A DNA stretch of 64,000 nucleotides from Microbacterium sufflavum (lineage in GTDB: Bacteria; Actinomycetota; Actinomycetes; Actinomycetales; Microbacteriaceae). This document shows, in pieces, positions 13,460 to 20,609 of the stretch (position 1 is the first letter of the stretch; every line of letters starts with the position of its first letter). The position numbers and the translations under genes are program-made. The notes beneath the pieces were generated by a model. It did no database searches, was not told the origin of the DNA, and saw only the letters and a program-made list of their open reading frames with translations. The DNA is taken from contig NZ_CP078076.1 of assembly GCF_023101165.1 (NCBI RefSeq), forward strand, positions 2,914,001 through 2,978,000, in the 5' to 3' direction.

Positions 13460-13480
13460 GTGCGCGATACTGGGATCGAA
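13460..13480. repeat. attR core (inside tRNA-Val)
   Basis: The right copy of the 21-bp attachment repeat, covering the acceptor 3' strand and part of the T-arm of tRNA-Val(GAC). Identity with 2626-2646 restores a complete tRNA after integration. Confidence 0.93.
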
Positions 13481-13532
13481 CCAGTGACCTCTTCCGTGTC
13501 AGGGAAGCGCGCTACCGCTGCGCCAATCGCGC
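13461..13532 (-). tRNA. tRNA-Val (anticodon GAC)
   Basis: Acceptor stem GCGCGAT/ATCGCGC. The anticodon loop is CTGACAC between CTTCC and GGAAG, giving GAC, and the T-loop is TTCGATC. CCA is not encoded. The 3' end is the attachment site of the element. Confidence 0.93.
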
Positions 13533-13558
13533 CCGTTGGGGCTATTCAGTTTCAGGTG

Positions 13559-13629
13559 AGGTGGCGACGGGATTCGAACCCGTGTAAACGGCTTTGCAGG
13601 CCGGTGCCTAGCCGCTCGGCCACGCCACC
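13559..13629 (-). tRNA. tRNA-Cys (anticodon GCA)
   Basis: Acceptor GGTGGCG/CGCCACC, anticodon loop CTGCAAA (GCA), T-loop TTCGAAT and discriminator U, as usual for tRNA-Cys. Confidence 0.93.
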
Positions 13630-13681
13630 GTGTGGATTGACCCCACGTGCTGCCGATCTTCGAGAAGACCTACTGCACTCG

Positions 13682-13754
13682 AGCGGATGACGAGACTCGA
13701 ACTCGCGACCCCAACCTTGGCAAGGTTGTGCGCTACCAACTGCGCTACATCCGC
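13682..13754 (-). tRNA. tRNA-Gly (anticodon GCC)
   Basis: Acceptor GCGGATG/CATCCGC, anticodon loop TTGCCAA (GCC), T-loop TTCGAGT, discriminator U. Third member of the minus-strand tRNA row. Confidence 0.93.
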
Positions 13755-13905
13755 ATTTCGTTCCCGGTTGTCCCGGGCACTCATGAAACATTAGCCGATG
13801 AATCCCCGCCTGCCAAACCCGGACCGAATCTCGCGCGTGTCTCGCGGAGTGGTCATCGGAGGCTCCGAGCGTCCGGTAGTATCGGTTGACGTACCCCGCG
13901 GGTAT

Positions 13906-13978
13906 GGGCGATTGGCGCAGTTGGTAGCGCGCTTCCTTCACACGGAAGAGGTCATCGGTTCGAGTCCGGTATCGCCCA
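13906..13978 (+). tRNA. tRNA-Val (anticodon CAC)
   Basis: Acceptor GGGCGAT/ATCGCCC, anticodon loop TTCACAC (CAC), T-loop TTCGAGT. CCA follows directly at 13979-13981. It is divergent from the other three tRNAs and close in sequence to tRNA-Val(GAC). Confidence 0.93.
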
Positions 13979-14008
13979 CCACATTCTCCTTCGCAGGCTC
14001 ACTGCCCG

Positions 14009-15673
14009 TCAGAGGATTCGTCCGTCTCCCGGTCGCGATACGCGCAGCCAGCGGTAGCCGTAAGCCGGCACCTCGAGCTCCACGGCTCCATCGTCGTCGA
14101 GCGTGATGCGCTGCGCCTCCAACAGGTCGACCAGCGCCGTCCCCGCGGGTTCATCCGCGAGGCGGAACCGCGTCGTGGCTGGACGCTCGGCGAAGTTATG
14201 CACCGCGATCATCCGGCCGACGTCGGCCCGCAGCGAGTGCACGAGGAGCGCGTCCACCGGCTGCTCGACCACCGCGAACTCGCCCCAGCCCAGCTCCGGT
14301 GACACCCGGTACCGCGACGTGAGCTCGCGGAGGAAGTACAGCAGCGAACCGCGGTCCTCCAGCTGCGCGGCGACGTTCACGTGCTCGGGCGCGTAGCCGT
14401 CTGCGGGTGGCTTCGACACCAGTCGGGACGGGGCGGCGTCCGAGAACCCGCCGTTCCGGTCCGCCGACCACTGCATGGGGGTGCGCACGGACTCCCGCCC
14501 GGCGATGTCGATGTTCTCCCCCATCCCGATCTCCTCCCCGTAGAACAGCACGGGGGTCCCGGGGAGCGTGAACAGCAGGCTGTACGCCATGCGGATCCGG
14601 CGGGGATCACCCTCGAGCATCGGGGGCAGACGGCGGGTGATGCCACGCCCGAACACCCGCTGCCGCTCGTCCGGGGCGAACGCCTCGAACACCTCCTGGC
14701 GCTCGGCGTCGCTCAGCTTGTCGAGCGTGAGCTCGTCGTGGTTGCGCAGGAAGTTCGCCCACTGCACCTCGGGACCCAACGCCGGCCGCGAGGAGAGCGC
14801 CTCGACGAGCGGCGCCGGATCGCGCCGCGCCAACGACAGGTACAGCGCCTGCATCGCCACGAAGTCGAACTGCATCGTGAGCTCGTCGCCGTCCGTGCCG
14901 CCGAAGTACTCGACCTGCTGGTCGTAGGGCAGGTTCACCTCGCCGAGCAGGATCGCCTCGCTCGAACGCCGCTGGAGGAAGCGGCGCATATCCCGCAGGA
15001 GTTCGTGCGGGTCGGGGATGTCGGCTCCGGCCGGGATCTCCAGGAAGAAGGGCACCGCGTCGACCCGGAACCCGGAGATGCCGAGCTGCAACCAGAAGCC
15101 GATCACCTTCGCGATCTCGTCCCGCACGCGGGGATTGGCCACGTTCAGATCCGGCTGATGCTCGTAGAAGCTGTGCTGGTACCACTGCCCCGACTTCTCG
15201 TCCTTCGTCCAGATCCCGTCGGCCTGTCCGGGGAACACCGCGTTCTTCTGGTCCTTCGGCGGTGCGTCGTCTCGCCACACGTAGTAGTCGCGGTACGGCG
15301 AGTCCACGCTGCGGATCGCGGCGCGGAACCATGGATGCCGATCGGAGGTGTGGTTGATGACCAGGTCGACGATCACGCGCATGCCACGGTCACGTGCGGT
15401 GCGGATCACCTCCACGAGGTCGCCGTGGGTGCCCAGGCGCGGATCGACGCCGTAGAAGTCGCTCACGTCGTAGCCGTCGTCGCGGTCGGGCGTGGGATAG
15501 AACGGCATGAGCCACAGGCACGTCACCCCCAACTGGGCGAGGTAGTCGATGCGCTGCGCGAGGCCCCGGAGGTCGCCCACGCCGTCGCCGCTCGTGTCGA
15601 GGAACGTCTCCACGTCGAGGCAGTAGACGACGGCGGTCTTCCACCAGAGGTCGCTCGTGTCGGTGATCTTCAC
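14009..15673 (-). CDS. GH13 alpha-amylase family enzyme (trehalose-synthase/glucosidase type)
   Basis: A 554-residue (beta/alpha)8-barrel glycoside hydrolase. The GH13 regions are seen in order: DLVINHTSDRHPWF (region I), GFRVDAVPF (II, nucleophile Asp), LLGEVN (III, acid/base Glu) and FLRNHDEL (IV). The start DLWWKTAVVYCLDVETFLD and the YYVWRDD motif place it near trehalose synthases and oligo-1,6-glucosidases acting on short alpha-glucans. The maltokinase partner is absent. The start is the GTG that overlaps the stop of the upstream LLM flavoprotein gene (GTGA), so the two are translationally coupled, a pairing I know from other actinobacteria. Confidence 0.85.
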   Translation of the reverse strand: MKITDTSDLWWKTAVVYCLDVETFLDTSGDGVGDLRGLAQRIDYLAQLGVTCLWLMPFYPTPDRDDGYDVSDFYGVDPRLGTHGDLVEVIRTARDRGMRVIVDLVINHTSDRHPWFRAAIRSVDSPYRDYYVWRDDAPPKDQKNAVFPGQADGIWTKDEKSGQWYQHSFYEHQPDLNVANPRVRDEIAKVIGFWLQLGISGFRVDAVPFFLEIPAGADIPDPHELLRDMRRFLQRRSSEAILLGEVNLPYDQQVEYFGGTDGDELTMQFDFVAMQALYLSLARRDPAPLVEALSSRPALGPEVQWANFLRNHDELTLDKLSDAERQEVFEAFAPDERQRVFGRGITRRLPPMLEGDPRRIRMAYSLLFTLPGTPVLFYGEEIGMGENIDIAGRESVRTPMQWSADRNGGFSDAAPSRLVSKPPADGYAPEHVNVAAQLEDRGSLLYFLRELTSRYRVSPELGWGEFAVVEQPVDALLVHSLRADVGRMIAVHNFAERPATTRFRLADEPAGTALVDLLEAQRITLDDDGAVELEVPAYGYRWLRVSRPGDGRIL

Positions 15674-16635
15674 AGCAGCTCCGTCATCCGGGGCAGCACC
15701 GCATCGGCCGCGGCGGCCAGAAAGCCGGACTGCTCCTGTCCGACGTGGTGGAGGTACACGCGGTCGAAGCCGATCCCGGCGAGTGCGGCGACCCGCTCCG
15801 CGAGCGCCACGGGATCGTGCTCGACCAGCACCGCCGACCGCAGCGCCTTCTCGTCGACCGCGCCCACCGCGGCGTCGAAGTCCTCCGGCTGCTCGATGTT
15901 CCACGCGAGCGGCGGCGTCAGCACCCCCTGTCGCCACTGCGTGCGGGCGAGGTCGAGCGCCTCGGCGTCGGTATCGGCCGAGCTGACGTGCACCTGCAGG
16001 ACGCACGGCCCCTCTCCGCCCGCCGACCGGTACGCGTCCACCACGCGGGCGAGCGCCGCGGGCTCCTGCGCCACGGTCGCCAGGCCCTGAGCCCACGATG
16101 CCGCCCACCGCGCCGTCTCCGCGCTCACCGCGGTTGCGAGCAGGGGCGGCGGCTGCGTGGGACGGCTCCACACCCGCGCCCGATGCACGCGCACGAGCCC
16201 GTCGCGCGTGACCTCCTCGCCGTCCAGCAGCCGGCGGATCACGTCGACGCTCTCCCGCAGCCGCAGGTTGCGGACCTCCTTGCTCGGCCACGGGTCGCCC
16301 GTGACGTGCTCGTTCATCGCCTCCCCGCTGCCCAGCGCCGCCCAGAACCGCCAGGGGAACATCTCCTCCAGCGTCGCGAACGCCTGCGCCATCACCACCG
16401 GGTGATACCGCTGTCCCGGCGCGTTCACCATCCCGATCGAGAAGCTCGTGCGTGCCAGCGCCGCCGCGATCCAGCTCAGCGCGAATCCCGACTCGCCCTG
16501 CTCCGGCAGCCACGGCGCGAGATGGTCGGAGCACATCGCGCCGTCGAACCCTGCGGCTTCCGCGGCGACGACGGCGTCGAGAAGCGCGCTCGGGGGGATC
16601 TGCTCGTGTGACGCGTGGAATCCGATGAAGGCCAT
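15670..16635 (-). CDS. LLM-class F420/FMN-dependent oxidoreductase (TIGR03885-like)
   Basis: A 321-residue TIM-barrel flavoprotein of the luciferase-like monooxygenase class. Visible family parts are the start GFHASHEQIPPSALLDAVVA, then EAAGFDGAMCSDH (strand 2) and RYHPVVMAQAFATLEEMFP, with FWAALGSGEAMNEHVTGDPW around the cofactor phosphate site. It matches the small subgroup that sits next to amylase-family genes, and here it is coupled to one by a GTGA overlap. Cofactor (FMN or F420) and substrate are not known. The start is ATG 16635. Confidence 0.8.
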   Translation of the reverse strand: MAFIGFHASHEQIPPSALLDAVVAAEAAGFDGAMCSDHLAPWLPEQGESGFALSWIAAALARTSFSIGMVNAPGQRYHPVVMAQAFATLEEMFPWRFWAALGSGEAMNEHVTGDPWPSKEVRNLRLRESVDVIRRLLDGEEVTRDGLVRVHRARVWSRPTQPPPLLATAVSAETARWAASWAQGLATVAQEPAALARVVDAYRSAGGEGPCVLQVHVSSADTDAEALDLARTQWRQGVLTPPLAWNIEQPEDFDAAVGAVDEKALRSAVLVEHDPVALAERVAALAGIGFDRVYLHHVGQEQSGFLAAAADAVLPRMTELL

Positions 16636-16776
16636 ATCGCGAGTGTGGCAACTCCGGCCGCGCCGGGCGCCGTGCTTGACATGAACGCTCGGTGATGGCA
16701 GGAGCGTTCGTTCTCGGTCGGTGCGCCCGAGGGCGACCGTGGACCGCGTGTCGGCCACCCTCCGTAGGATGCCGCT

Positions 16777-17202
16777 GTGCCCACCCCCGGTCCCCTCCCC
16801 TCCCCGTGCGGCCTCTGCGGTCACCCCACGGGAGTCCGCATCGACGGGGCCCTGCATTGCGCGGCCTGCGGATGGCGCTACGGTGATGCGCCTGACCCCG
16901 ACCTCCCGTTCCCCCGCATCGACGTCGTCTACTACCTCCGCTTCGACGAGCGGGTCAAGATCGGCACCAGCCGCCGGCCACGGCAGCGCCTGGCGAGCAT
17001 CCGGCACCACGAGCTGCTGGCCTTCGAGCAGGGCGGGCGTGCCCTCGAGCAGCAGCGCCACCGCGAGTTCGCCGCGGAACGCGAGGGCGGAGAGTGGTTC
17101 ACGCTCACCCCTCGCGTGCGCGCACACATCGCCGGGCTGCGCGACGCGGGCGAGCCGTGGCTGCTCTACGCACGCTGGCTGAGCACGGCACTCCGCGCCT
17201 GA
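16777..17202 (+). CDS. zinc-ribbon plus T5orf172/GIY-YIG-like protein
   Basis: A 141-residue protein. Residues about 11-35 form a zinc ribbon (CGLC...CAAC). Residues about 45-125 match the Mug113/T5orf172 type of GIY-YIG fold: DVVYYLRFDERVKIGTSRRP, RQRLASIRHHELL, ALEQQRHREFAAER and GEWFTL. The Tyr-Tyr pair, the Arg after KIGTS and the Glu of the REF helix stand at the catalytic places of GIY-YIG nucleases. DNA cleavage is therefore possible but unproven. The GTG start follows TAGGAT by six bases (leaderless). Confidence 0.75.
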   Translation: MPTPGPLPSPCGLCGHPTGVRIDGALHCAACGWRYGDAPDPDLPFPRIDVVYYLRFDERVKIGTSRRPRQRLASIRHHELLAFEQGGRALEQQRHREFAAEREGGEWFTLTPRVRAHIAGLRDAGEPWLLYARWLSTALRA

Positions 17203-17312
17203 TCCCGTACCACCGCCTCGGCTCCCGCACCAGGGCCTGGTCGCCGGGCGGCGATCGCGAGAGCATGCCAGAACGGGGCGCGACCGGCGACCCGTGCACG
17301 AGAGGAGCCGAC

Positions 17313-17486
17313 ATGACCGGACGAGAGAACACCCCCGCCGACGACCTGAGCGCTCAGGACCCCCTCGCGGGCGACGGCAGCGGCGACCCGAACACCGACC
17401 GGGAGTTCCTGCAGGATCTGCCGCCCGCGCAGGTCGACACCGAGCAGGTCGCCGAGCACGCCGCGGACGACGACGAAGACGCCTGA
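17313..17486 (+). CDS. small acidic protein, 57 aa
   Basis: A 57-residue, strongly acidic, low-complexity protein (DREFLQDLPPAQVDTEQVAE, then HAADDDEDA) behind GAGAGGAG, 17 bases before the next gene. It has no hydrophobic segment and is probably disordered. No family name. Confidence 0.55.
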   Translation: MTGRENTPADDLSAQDPLAGDGSGDPNTDREFLQDLPPAQVDTEQVAEHAADDDEDA

Positions 17487-17503
17487 CCGCGGACGGAGGA
17501 GCC

Positions 17504-18061
17504 ATGGGGACGCTGCGCTACTCGATCAACGTGACGCTCGACGGCTCGTGCCACCACGAGGCCGGGCTGCCGCCCGACGAGGAGTCGATGCGCTACTGGA
17601 CCGCGCAGGTGCGTGAGGCCGACGCCATGCTGTTCGGCCGGGTGACGTACGAGCTCATGGAGTCCGCGTGGCGCCGCCCCGCCTCCGGCACGTGGCCGGA
17701 GTGGATGCGCCCGTGGGAGGTGCCGTTCGCCACGGCCATCGACCGCGCCCGCAAGTACGTGGTCTCGAGCGGCCTCGACGCGGTCGACTGGAACGCCGAA
17801 CTGCTCCGCGGCGACCTCGTCCAGCAGGTCGCACGGCTGAAGACCGAGCACGCCCGACTGTCGGTCGGCGGCGTGACCCTCCCCGTGACCCTGGCTCAGC
17901 ACGGACTCATCGACGAGTACGAGTTCGTGGTGCACCCGGTCGTCGCCGGACACGGACCGCCGCTGCTCGGCGGGCTCACGGGGCAGTTGCGCCTCGAGCT
18001 CGTGGAGCGCCGGGAGTTGCGCTCGGGCGCCGTCGTCACCCGGTACCGGCCGGCGAGCTGA
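17504..18061 (+). CDS. dihydrofolate reductase / RibD C-terminal family protein
   Basis: A 185-residue protein of the DHFR-like RibD_C fold. The start GTLRYSINVTLDGSCHHEAG, the mid motif DAMLFGRVTYELMESAW and the end EYEFVVHPVVAGHGPPLLGG are hallmarks of the stand-alone family. Members bind NADPH, but most have no known substrate. Starts at ATG with GGAGGAGCC upstream. Confidence 0.8.
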   Translation: MGTLRYSINVTLDGSCHHEAGLPPDEESMRYWTAQVREADAMLFGRVTYELMESAWRRPASGTWPEWMRPWEVPFATAIDRARKYVVSSGLDAVDWNAELLRGDLVQQVARLKTEHARLSVGGVTLPVTLAQHGLIDEYEFVVHPVVAGHGPPLLGGLTGQLRLELVERRELRSGAVVTRYRPAS

Positions 18062-18135
18062 CCGGCGTCCCGCGCGCACGGAGACGGCGGGCGGCCGCTG
18101 TCTGGCTGACCACCCGCCGCCGTTCCGCGGGGATG

Positions 18136-18522
18136 TCACGCGGTCGCCGCGCGCCCCCGGACGGTCTGCGGCTGCGGCTGCGAGAACAGCACGACCACGA
18201 TCACGGCCGCGCCCACGACCACGTGCGGAAGCCAGACGTTCAGGGGCTGGTCGGCGAAACCGAACAGCCACGGCGAGAGCGCCAGGAACAGGCTCGCGAC
18301 AATGTCGAACACCAGGTGCACGGGCATCGGGATGAGCCCGAACGGACCCCATTCGTACTTCGTGAACAGGCTGTAGACGATGAGCCCGACGCCGAGGACG
18401 ATCGGGATGACGACGGCGGCACCGCCGACACTCGCAAAGCCGAACAGCCAGGGCGCGGCGATCAGGGCGATCCCGACGACGTAGTCGAGGATTCCGTGGA
18501 CCTTGGTGGGGATGAAACGCAT
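18136..18522 (-). CDS. SPW-repeat membrane protein
   Basis: A 128-residue protein with four membrane helices arranged as two repeats. Each has an Asp-containing helix start and the signature PWLFGFA (about residues 24-30 and 84-90, the second with the full SPWLFGF). This is the SPW repeat family of unknown function. The start has GGAGGAATC upstream. Confidence 0.8.
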   Translation of the reverse strand: MRFIPTKVHGILDYVVGIALIAAPWLFGFASVGGAAVVIPIVLGVGLIVYSLFTKYEWGPFGLIPMPVHLVFDIVASLFLALSPWLFGFADQPLNVWLPHVVVGAAVIVVVLFSQPQPQTVRGRAATA

Positions 18523-18616
18523 GATTCCTCCTTGTGTGGCGCCGCTGTGCGCGACTCACCAAGGGTTCGCAGCCATCGCCCGATCGGATTGGATGTCGCG
18601 GATCGGTGCGCGCGCG

Positions 18617-19216
18617 TCAGGCCCGCGCCCACCCGTAGCGGGCGGCCAGGGCCGAGGCGACCCTGGCGTAGCGCTGGCGGTCGAGCGCAGCCGCCTCCCT
18701 CCGCAACCCGCGCTCGTGCACGCTGTACAACTGTTCGATGTCCACCCACGACTCGCGACCCTGGGCGTCCCAGGCGCCGGAGCCGATCGAGAGGTAGTCG
18801 CGGTCGCCGTCATGCGGACGGCTGGTCATCCGTACGGCGTACACACGGTCGTCGGACTGCCGCCCGATCACGAGCACCGGCCGGTCCTTCCCCCGCCCGT
18901 CCCCCTCCTCGTACGGCACCCACGTCCACACGACCTCGCCGGCGTCGGGGGCCCCGTCCCGTGCCGGGGCGTAGGCGACGCGGAGCGCGCGGATCCGCGC
19001 GGGGTCGATCCTGATCGTCTCGGTCCCGGCGGTCCGCCCGGCATCGAGCGTGTCCGCCTGTCGCGGTGAGCCGTGGCGGGCGGCCTGCTCCTCAGGTGTG
19101 CGCAGACGCGCGGTCGGGCGCCTCGGACCGGAGGTGGTCCGAGACGCCCGACCGGAGTTCACCGCCTTGAGCAGGATCTCCGCGAGTGTCGTCAGGATGC
19201 CGTTGGTCTTGCCCAC
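18617..19216 (-). CDS. MazF/PemK-like protein without partner antitoxin
   Basis: A 199-residue protein. Residues about 90-199 resemble the SH3-like barrel of PemK/MazF toxins: GEVVWTWVPYEEGDGRGKDR, PVLVIGRQSDD, VYAVRMTSRPHD and YLSIGSGAWD. The conserved Arg of KDRPVLVIG and the SxP segment are present. The N-terminal 90 residues are basic and probably disordered. No antitoxin gene lies on either side. It may therefore be the housekeeping actinobacterial branch rather than a toxin. The GTG start follows TAGGGT by six bases (leaderless). Confidence 0.65.
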   Translation of the reverse strand: MGKTNGILTTLAEILLKAVNSGRASRTTSGPRRPTARLRTPEEQAARHGSPRQADTLDAGRTAGTETIRIDPARIRALRVAYAPARDGAPDAGEVVWTWVPYEEGDGRGKDRPVLVIGRQSDDRVYAVRMTSRPHDGDRDYLSIGSGAWDAQGRESWVDIEQLYSVHERGLRREAAALDRQRYARVASALAARYGWARA

Positions 19217-19235
19217 ACGGTCACCCTAACCGCGA

Positions 19236-20474
19236 TCACGCGTCCGCGAGCGCGTAGCCCTCCTCGCCGTGGACGACCTGGTCGACGCCGGCGATCTCGT
19301 CCTCGCTCGTGATCCGGAAGCCGATCGTCTTCTGGATCGCGAAGCCGATCACGAAGGCCACCACGAAGGAGTAGATCAGCACGCCGAGCGCGGCGATCAC
19401 CTGGACCGCGAGCTGACGGGCGTCGCCGCCCACGAACAGGCCGGTGCCGGTGGCGAAGAAGCCGAGGTACACGGTGCCGATGAGGCCGCCGACGAGGTGG
19501 ATGCCCACGACGTCGAGCGAGTCGTCGAAGCCCAGGCGGAACTTCAGCTCGACGGCCAGCGCGCACACCACACCGGCGACCGCGCCCAGCAGCAGCGACC
19601 AGCCGGGCGTGAGGTTGGCGCAGGCCGGGGTGATCGCGACCAGACCCGCCACGGCACCCGAGGCGGCGCCGACCGAGGTCGCCTTGCCGTCCTTGATGCG
19701 CTCGATCAGGATCCAGCCGAGGATCGCCGCCGCCGTCGCACCGAGCGTGTTCAGGCCGATGAGCCCGACGCCGCCCATGTCCTCCGCGAGCCACTCGGCA
19801 CCGGCGTTGAAGCCGAACCAGCCGAACCACAGCAGCGCGGCGCCCAGCAGCGTCAGCGGCACGTTGTGCGGCTTGAGGATGCCCTTCTGGAAGCCGATGC
19901 GCTTGCCGAGCACGAGCGCCAGGGCGAGAGCAGCCGCACCCGCGTTGATGTGCACCGCGGTCCCACCGGCGTAGTCGATGACGCCGATGCCGCTATCCTC
20001 CCCGAACAGCGTCGTGCCGAGGTTCATGATCCAACCGCCACCCCAGACCCAGGCCGCCACCGGGAAGTAGCCGACCGTGGCGAACACGCCAGCGAAGATC
20101 AGCCAGCTGCCGAACTTGGCGCGGTCGGCGATGGCGCCCGAGATCAGCGCGACCGTGATGATCGCGAACGTGGCGCCGTAGGCGACGCCCAGGAGCGCGA
20201 CGTTCGATCCCTCGCCCGATGCCAGGTTCGAGAGGCCGAAGTCGGCGAACGGGTTGCCCGCGAACGCGGTCGGGCTGTCGACGGCGCTCATGGAGAAGCC
20301 GAAGAGAATCCACAGCACGGCGACGAGTCCGATGGAGCCGAAGCTCATCATCATCATGCTGACGACGCTCTTCGCCTTGACGAGACCGCCGTAGAAGAAG
20401 GCGACGCCGGGCGTCATGAGCAGAACGAGCGCCGTCGCGGTGATCGCCCACGAGATGTTGCCGGGAGCATCCAT
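19236..20474 (-). CDS. amt: ammonium transporter
   Basis: A 412-residue Amt/MEP/Rh channel with 11 predicted helices. Visible signatures are WAITATALVLLMTPGVAFFY at the start, DYAGGTAVHINAGAAALALA (the first pore histidine) and GIHLVGGLIGTVYLGFFAT (the second pore histidine). The start is ATG 20474 with GAGG eight bases upstream; the open frame extends further but lacks signals. A textbook GlnR operator lies at 20527-20564, so expression should rise under nitrogen limitation. No PII gene is adjacent here. Confidence 0.93.
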   Translation of the reverse strand: MDAPGNISWAITATALVLLMTPGVAFFYGGLVKAKSVVSMMMMSFGSIGLVAVLWILFGFSMSAVDSPTAFAGNPFADFGLSNLASGEGSNVALLGVAYGATFAIITVALISGAIADRAKFGSWLIFAGVFATVGYFPVAAWVWGGGWIMNLGTTLFGEDSGIGVIDYAGGTAVHINAGAAALALALVLGKRIGFQKGILKPHNVPLTLLGAALLWFGWFGFNAGAEWLAEDMGGVGLIGLNTLGATAAAILGWILIERIKDGKATSVGAASGAVAGLVAITPACANLTPGWSLLLGAVAGVVCALAVELKFRLGFDDSLDVVGIHLVGGLIGTVYLGFFATGTGLFVGGDARQLAVQVIAALGVLIYSFVVAFVIGFAIQKTIGFRITSEDEIAGVDQVVHGEEGYALADA

Positions 20475-20526
20475 AAGGAAAACCTCACATCCGAAGTAAT
20501 TGAGAGCTTCAGTGTGACCACGCACG

Positions 20527-20564
20527 GTTTCGCCCATGCGTGAGGTTTGTTTCCCCGCTGTTAC
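20527..20564 (-). promoter_or_regulatory. GlnR box upstream of amt
   Basis: Read on the minus strand: GTAAC, six bases, GAAAC, six bases, CACGC, six bases, GAAAC. This matches the actinobacterial GlnR consensus gTnAC-n6-GaAAC repeated twice with exact spacing. Three of the four half-sites are perfect and one (CACGC for GtnAC) is weak. It ends 52 bases before the amt start. Confidence 0.85.
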
Positions 20565-20609
20565 AGCGTGCGCTCCGGTGTGAACATCGCGTTACGCGGC
20601 CCTTCGGGC

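Larger units (their letters stand above)
2626..13480 (+). mobile_element. tRNA-Val-integrated genetic element (10.8 kb), satellite-like
   Basis: The element is bounded by a 21-bp direct repeat (2626-2646 and 13460-13480) that is the 3' end of tRNA-Val(GAC). The tRNA is intact at the right end. The element encodes a tyrosine recombinase next to the left attachment site, an HTH excisionase, a replication-type protein with internal iterons, two long chains of overlapping genes, four or five one-helix membrane proteins and a small-terminase-like HTH protein. I see no FtsK-like transfer protein, relaxase, capsid, tail or large terminase. It is therefore not an AICE or an intact prophage. A phage satellite (PICI-like) or a mobilisable integrative plasmid fits better. 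Confidence 0.9.

Noticed and set aside
2626..13480. Conjugative AICE or intact prophage
   Set aside because: No FtsK-like transfer protein, relaxase, capsid, portal, tail, lysis or large terminase gene was found on either strand.
13461..13978. Near-identical stretches in the two tRNA-Val genes as a second attachment pair
   Set aside because: The similarity covers the whole tRNA and is explained by shared tRNA-Val structure; there is no integrase or displaced fragment for a second element.
14009..16651. A single 880-residue minus-strand frame covering the GH13 enzyme and upstream sequence
   Set aside because: The upstream 325 residues are Arg/Gly-rich shadow sequence opposite codon phase of the LLM gene; the real enzyme starts at GTG 15673 in a GTGA overlap.
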